From Bacilli bacterium (GTDB taxonomy: Bacteria > Bacillota_I > Bacilli_A > RF39 > UBA660), in the NCBI GenBank assembly GCA_016283935.1, contig JAEENX010000013.1, positions 161,759-225,758 on the forward strand: 64,000 bases of DNA. Reading direction: 5' to 3'. Both the position numbers and the translations under genes were made by a program. The notes below the pieces were generated by a model. That model saw only the letters and a program-made list of their open reading frames with translations, was not told the DNA's origin and did no database searches. Positions 60,448 to 64,000 of this stretch are shown here, piece by piece. Numbering within the stretch: the first letter of the stretch is position 1; each line of letters opens with the position of its first letter.

Positions 60448-61623
60448 ATGGCAAGAGAAAAATTTGACCGTAGTAAACCACATGTTAACATTGGTACAAT
60501 TGGACATGTTGACCATGGTAAAACTACATTAACTGCTGCTATCTCTAAATTATTCTCAAAGGGAACAGAAGTTAAAGATTATTCACAAATCGATAGTGCT
60601 CCAGAAGAACAAGCAAGAGGTATTACAATTAATACTGCTCATATCGAATATGAAACTGAAAACAGACACTATGCACACGTAGACTGCCCAGGACACGCTG
60701 ACTATGTTAAAAACATGATCACTGGTGCTGCTCAAATGGACGGTGCTATCTTAGTAGTATCTGCTGCTGATGGTGTTATGCCACAAACTAGAGAACACAT
60801 CTTATTATCAAGACAAGTTGGTGTTCCAAAAATCGTTGTTTTCATGAACAAAACTGACCAAGTTGACGATCCAGAAATCTTAGACTTAGTTGAAATGGAA
60901 ATTAGAGAATTATTAGGAGAATATGGATTCGATGCTGAATGCCCAATCATTAGAGGTTCTGCATTAAAGGCTATCGAAGGAGATCCTACTGAAGAACAAC
61001 ATATCAGAGACTTAATGGCTGCTGTTGATACTTATATTGACGCTCCTGCAAGAGAAACTGATAAAGACTTCTTAATGTCAATTGAAGACGTATTCACTAT
61101 TTCAGGACGTGGTACAGTTGTTACTGGACGTGTTGAACGTGGTGTATTAAAATTAAATGACGAAGTTGAAATCGTTGGTTTAAGAGATACTCAAAAATCA
61201 GTAGTTACTGGTATCGAAATGTTTAGAAAGACTCTAGACTATGCTGAAGCTGGTGACAACGCTGGTGTATTATTAAGAGGTATCGGACGTGAAGATGTTG
61301 AAAGAGGACAAGTTTTAGCTAAACCTGGAACAGTTACTCCACATAAGAAATTTAAAGCATCTTGCTACGTATTAACTAAAGAAGAAGGTGGACGTCATAC
61401 TCCATTCTTCACAAACTACAGACCACAATTCTATTTCAGAACTACAGACGTTACTGGTGTTATTAACTTACCAGCTGGCGTTGAAATGGTAATGCCTGGT
61501 GATAACGTTGAATTCGACGTTGAACTTATTACTCCAGTAGCTCTTGAAAAAGGAACTAGATTCGCTATCCGTGAAGGTGGTAGAACAGTTGGTTCTGGTG
61601 TTGTTTCAGAAATTACTGACTAA
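60448..61623 (+). CDS. tuf: Elongation factor Tu
   Basis: 391 residues. G1 [14 protein letters not shown], switch [19 protein letters not shown]3 [13 protein letters not shown]4 NKTD, G5 SALK; domain III ends [32 protein letters not shown]. Delivers aminoacyl-tRNA to the ribosome. RBS GGAAAGAGGA. Ends with a strong terminator. Confidence 0.99.
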   Translation: MAREKFDRSKPHVNIGTIGHVDHGKTTLTAAISKLFSKGTEVKDYSQIDSAPEEQARGITINTAHIEYETENRHYAHVDCPGHADYVKNMITGAAQMDGAILVVSAADGVMPQTREHILLSRQVGVPKIVVFMNKTDQVDDPEILDLVEMEIRELLGEYGFDAECPIIRGSALKAIEGDPTEEQHIRDLMAAVDTYIDAPARETDKDFLMSIEDVFTISGRGTVVTGRVERGVLKLNDEVEIVGLRDTQKSVVTGIEMFRKTLDYAEAGDNAGVLLRGIGREDVERGQVLAKPGTVTPHKKFKASCYVLTKEEGGRHTPFFTNYRPQFYFRTTDVTGVINLPAGVEMVMPGDNVEFDVELITPVALEKGTRFAIREGGRTVGSGVVSEITD

Positions 61624-61641
61624 TTTAAGTTAATAAGTATT

Positions 61642-61669
61642 AAAAACTCTACATTTGTAGAGTTTTTTT
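61642..61669 (+). terminator. Rho-independent terminator of tuf
   Basis: AAAACTCTAC-attt-GTAGAGTTTTTTT. Confidence 0.9.
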
Positions 61670-61682
61670 ATGTTTAAAATGC

Positions 61683-61700
61683 TATAATTATAATAGGTGA
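61683..61700 (+). promoter_or_regulatory. TATAAT-N6-AGGTGA start signal of the yitT-family gene
   Basis: TGcTATAAT (TATAAT at 61683-61688), six bases, AGGTGA (61695-61700), ATG at 61707. Confidence 0.65.
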
Positions 61701-61706
61701 ATAGTT

Positions 61707-62588
61707 ATGGTAGACAAAGCAATTGAAGCTGTAACTAAGAAACATAGATTAAAAAGGGTATTATTCATGGTAGTTGGTGCATTTATAATGGGTTATTGTT
61801 ACAATGCATTTATCTTACCTAACCACTTAGTTTATGGTGGATTATCCGGATTTGCTATATTCTTAGAAGCTATTACAGGAATAAAAGCTACTTTAATTTT
61901 AAATGTTGGTACATATGCTTTATTAGTTGTATCATTACTTGTTGTTGGATGGAAAAGAACATCATATGGATTAATAGGATTCTTTGCATATACTATGGCA
62001 ATAAATATAACTGCTCCATTTGCTGATTCATTTCACTTAACATGCGATTCCTTTCTACTAAAAGTAATATTAGTTGCAGGTTTCGAAGGAATTGGTATGG
62101 GTCTTGTTTATAAAGCTGGATTTAATACAGCAGGATCAGATACAATTATTGATATATTTTCGCATTTCTTTAAAAAACCAATTACTAATATAAGTACAAT
62201 AATAAATGGAATAATAATTGCATGTGGTTTTTCTCAATTTGGATTAAGTTCATCAGTATATGCGTTTATATATTTATTAACAATTAATTTAGTTGCAGAT
62301 TATGTATTATTAGGTAATAGACAACATAGATTATGTTTTATTTCAGGACATCATTTAAAAGATATGGAAGAATATATTGCTAAAGATATGAACATGGGAT
62401 ATACCCTTATTAATAGTACAAATGGAATTGGTTTTTTAAATAGACCAATTATCATGGTTGTATTGCCATCAGATAGATTCGGTATATTAAAAAATAAAAT
62501 TAGATCAATTGATAAACATGCTCATATTATTGCAGCAGAATGTTATACAATTGAAGGTGGTAAAACTAATCATTTATTAAGAGTTTAA
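61707..62588 (+). CDS. YitT-family membrane protein (DUF161 + DUF2179)
   Basis: 293 residues. Five or six membrane helices (about 18-210) with family motifs FILPNHLVYGGLSGFAIFL and GFEGIGMGLVYKAGFNTAGSDTI. A cytoplasmic C-terminal DUF2179 domain (about 215-290) contains GYTLINSTNGIGFLNRPIIMVVLPSDRF...AAECYTIEGG. Family function unsettled in Firmicutes; transport is suspected. Monocistronic with own start signal and terminator. Confidence 0.93.
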   Translation: MVDKAIEAVTKKHRLKRVLFMVVGAFIMGYCYNAFILPNHLVYGGLSGFAIFLEAITGIKATLILNVGTYALLVVSLLVVGWKRTSYGLIGFFAYTMAINITAPFADSFHLTCDSFLLKVILVAGFEGIGMGLVYKAGFNTAGSDTIIDIFSHFFKKPITNISTIINGIIIACGFSQFGLSSSVYAFIYLLTINLVADYVLLGNRQHRLCFISGHHLKDMEEYIAKDMNMGYTLINSTNGIGFLNRPIIMVVLPSDRFGILKNKIRSIDKHAHIIAAECYTIEGGKTNHLLRV

Positions 62589-62611
62589 AGGAAGATTTTC
62601 TTCCTTTTTTA
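62587..62611 (+). terminator. Rho-independent terminator
   Basis: AAAGGAAGA-ttt-TCTTCCTTTTTT overlapping the stop region. Confidence 0.85.
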
Positions 62612-62634
62612 GTTAAAAAATATAGAATATATGA

Positions 62635-62653
62635 TATAATTTGATATAGGTGA
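62635..62653 (+). promoter_or_regulatory. TATAAT-N7-AGGTGA start signal of the AAA gene
   Basis: TATAAT (62635-62640), seven bases, AGGTGA (62648-62653), ATG at 62659. Confidence 0.6.
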
Positions 62654-62658
62654 GAGAT

Positions 62659-63759
62659 ATGAACAATGATGTTGTAGAAACTTTAGAACCAACTACTAAT
62701 GTAAAAACAGTAGTTATTAATACAAATGGAGCAAATGCGGTTGTAACTGCAAGAGATGCGCAAGTTCAACAAGTAAATACAGCTACAACTATATCTCCAG
62801 TTGCTCAATCAGCAAATGTTGTACCAACAACACAAAATACTGATGTACCATCTATGATCGATATGTATGGAGAAATTATTACAGATAAACATTATATAAC
62901 AAATCCAGCAATTGCAAGAGATCAAGAAATAAATCAAATGATTTTAACATTAATTACACCAGATAAAAGTGCACTTTTAGTTGGTAAACCTGGTATAGGT
63001 AAAACAGCATTAGTTGAAGGATTAGCATATAGAATTAATACAAATGCAGTTCCAGAAGCTATTAAAGGTTGGAGAATTATTAAGATAAATATTCCAGCTT
63101 TATTAGGTAAGATAAATGTAAATGGAACTGAAGTATCTAAATTACAATTATTAATTAATGAAATAGATAAAGTTGAAAAAACAATCTTATTCATCGATGA
63201 AGTTCATTTATTAGTTGCTAAGAATGGTGGAACAGTAGATTTGGATTTTGCTAACATGTTAAAACCATACTTAGACCGTGGGCGTATCTTAATGATTGGT
63301 GCTACAACATCTGAAGAATATGAATCATATATACTTCGTGATAGAGCCTTTGTTAGACGTTTCATTAAAATTGAAATAGCTGAATTACAAGGTGATGATG
63401 TAGTTAAAGTACTAATGGGAACAACTCCTAAATTTGAAAAACAAATGGGTGTTAAACTAGCTTATTCAGAATTCCAAAAAGAAGAAATATTTAAATGGTT
63501 AGTTGAACATACATCAGAGTATAAAAGAATATATGAAGTTCAAAACAGATATCCGGATATTTGTTTAACTATTATATCTTCAGCATTCTCATACGCAGTA
63601 TTTGAATCTTCGCCAGAAGTTAAATTAAAACATATTTATTTAGCTATGAAGAATACTAAAAATTTATATCCAGATGCTATAAAAAAAGCAATTGAGGACT
63701 TTAAAGTTAGATTTGCAAAAATGTTAATGGCTGACGGAATTGATCCAAATAAAATATAA
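62659..63759 (+). CDS. Solitary Clp/ClpB-D1-like AAA+ ATPase
   Basis: 366 residues from the ATG at 62659; the track's GTG is inside AGGTGA. N-terminal 75 residues are low complexity (Thr/Asn/Val/Gln). A single AAA+ module follows: Walker A LLVGKPGIGKTALVEGLAYRI, Walker B ILFIDEVHLLV, then LKPYLDRGRILMIGATTSEEY (sensor I), RDRAFVRRFIKIEI (arginine fingers) and a C-terminal helical part. This matches the first ATPase domain of ClpB/ClpC, but the Clp N-domain, middle domain and second AAA are missing. Could be an adaptor unfoldase or scaffold; not an intact chaperone. Confidence 0.85.
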   Translation: MNNDVVETLEPTTNVKTVVINTNGANAVVTARDAQVQQVNTATTISPVAQSANVVPTTQNTDVPSMIDMYGEIITDKHYITNPAIARDQEINQMILTLITPDKSALLVGKPGIGKTALVEGLAYRINTNAVPEAIKGWRIIKINIPALLGKINVNGTEVSKLQLLINEIDKVEKTILFIDEVHLLVAKNGGTVDLDFANMLKPYLDRGRILMIGATTSEEYESYILRDRAFVRRFIKIEIAELQGDDVVKVLMGTTPKFEKQMGVKLAYSEFQKEEIFKWLVEHTSEYKRIYEVQNRYPDICLTIISSAFSYAVFESSPEVKLKHIYLAMKNTKNLYPDAIKKAIEDFKVRFAKMLMADGIDPNKI

Positions 63760-63760
63760 C

Positions 63761-63787
63761 AAGATGTGGTATTTCACATCTTTTTTG
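63761..63787 (+). terminator. Rho-independent terminator
   Basis: AAGATGTG-gtattt-CACATCTTTTTT, two bases after the AAA gene stop. Confidence 0.85.
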
Positions 63788-63850
63788 ATGTAAAAAAATA
63801 TATTTACTTATATATACTCCTATGTTATAGTATGCTCAGGAGGAGTTTAT

Positions 63851-64000
63851 ATGAAAGGAAAGATTTTATTTTTATTAGGTATACTATGTATGATTATTGC
63901 ACCAAATGTGTATGCAGAAGAAATTACTACCATTAGAATTAACGGTGTTGCTGAAGCTAATGGCAATTATTATGGAGGCGATTATCCATTATATGTAACT
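63851..64000 (+). CDS. Secreted protein, N-terminal part (cut by window edge)
   Basis: Not in the ORF track because it runs off the end. ATG at 63851 after CTCAGGAGGAG. Translates MKGKILFLLGILCMIIAPNVYAEEITTIRI..., a signal peptide cleaved after VYA, the same signal ending as the cohesin-like protein. 50 codons are open to the window end. Function unknown. Confidence 0.75.
   Translation, partial: MKGKILFLLGILCMIIAPNVYAEEITTIRINGVAEANGNYYGGDYPLYVT

Noticed and set aside
1-64000. Genetic code 4 (TGA = Trp)
   Set aside because: Trp codons are TGG throughout, full-length families translate with the standard code, and TGA serves as stop twice.
1-64000. Insertion sequences, prophage or integrase genes
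   Set aside because: No transposase, integrase or terminal inverted repeats recognised.

Overview
The window is a very A+T-rich, gene-dense bacterial chromosome segment, with about 70 protein genes, one tRNA, no rRNA and no mobile element. Several features point to a Gram-positive, wall-bearing member of the Bacilli/Firmicutes. The block mrnC-rlmB-sigH-secE-nusG-rplK-rplA-rplJ-rplL ... rpsL-rpsG-fusA-tuf keeps the Bacillus-type order. Other indicators are an L10 leader, AddAB instead of RecBCD, MgtE, Lgt, YitT, a TagO/WecA-type enzyme, VanY and DacA-type carboxypeptidases, and a CpsC/CpsD/CpsB tyrosine-kinase module. Many small lineage-specific proteins, near-absence of TGA stops, extreme A+T richness and a reduced spacing style suggest an uncultivated gut Bacilli lineage near the Mollicutes (for example RF39-like). 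That placement is inference. The genetic code is standard: Trp is TGG and TGA is used twice as a stop.

Layout. 1-2.4 kb: end of pyrBI (pyrimidine synthesis), then a YgjV-GNAT-like fusion overlapping a low-molecular-weight phosphatase. 2.4-5.3 kb: a sigma-70 factor in an operon with two unrecognised proteins. 5.3-10.7 kb: cdd (minus), a secreted membrane protein, and the CpsC-CpsD-CpsB phosphotyrosine module with a Pro/Gln-rich membrane protein. 10.7-14.7 kb: ldh with a cohesin/dockerin-like membrane protein (minus), a zinc-ribbon protein, an RsmB-family methyltransferase and rubrerythrin. 14.7-24.6 kb, minus strand: a minimal UvrD-like helicase, addA, addB, a rhodanese lipoprotein, VanY, a sirtuin and a K/N-rich membrane protein. 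24.7-28.3 kb: an RluA-type synthase, mgtE with a candidate leader ORF, then small minus-strand genes (HAD, XRE and two unknowns). 28.3-35.5 kb: an accessory-looking block of helical unknown proteins, a dacA with an in-frame readthrough extension, tRNA-Glu(CUC), and a protein built from four LPxGxxG repeats. 35.5-46.7 kb: TagO/WecA, HAD, a MacB-like ABC protein, dusB, an XRE-DUF4097 pair, SAK-type HAD, SDR, a membrane GDPD and a putative metallopeptidase. 46.9-52.7 kb: uvrA, lgt, mrnC, rlmB and sigH. 52.7-61.6 kb: secE, nusG, ribosomal proteins and elongation factors, with the usual rpoB-rpoC missing between rplL and rpsL. 61.7-64 kb: YitT, a solitary Clp-like AAA protein, and the start of a secreted protein that runs off the end.

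Genes are separated by compact Rho-independent terminators, often abutting the next promoter. A recurring start signal, TATAAT-N6-AGGTGA-N5..8-ATG, is seen at about nine loci. It places the expected transcription start on the Shine-Dalgarno itself, so those mRNAs should have nearly 5'-terminal ribosome-binding sites. I see no CRISPR array, prophage or insertion sequence. The best candidates for something undescribed are this leader architecture, the four-repeat protein at 32.9-34.9 kb, the helical cluster at 28.4-31.3 kb, the terminator that contains a helicase Shine-Dalgarno at 16.1 kb, and the dacA readthrough extension.
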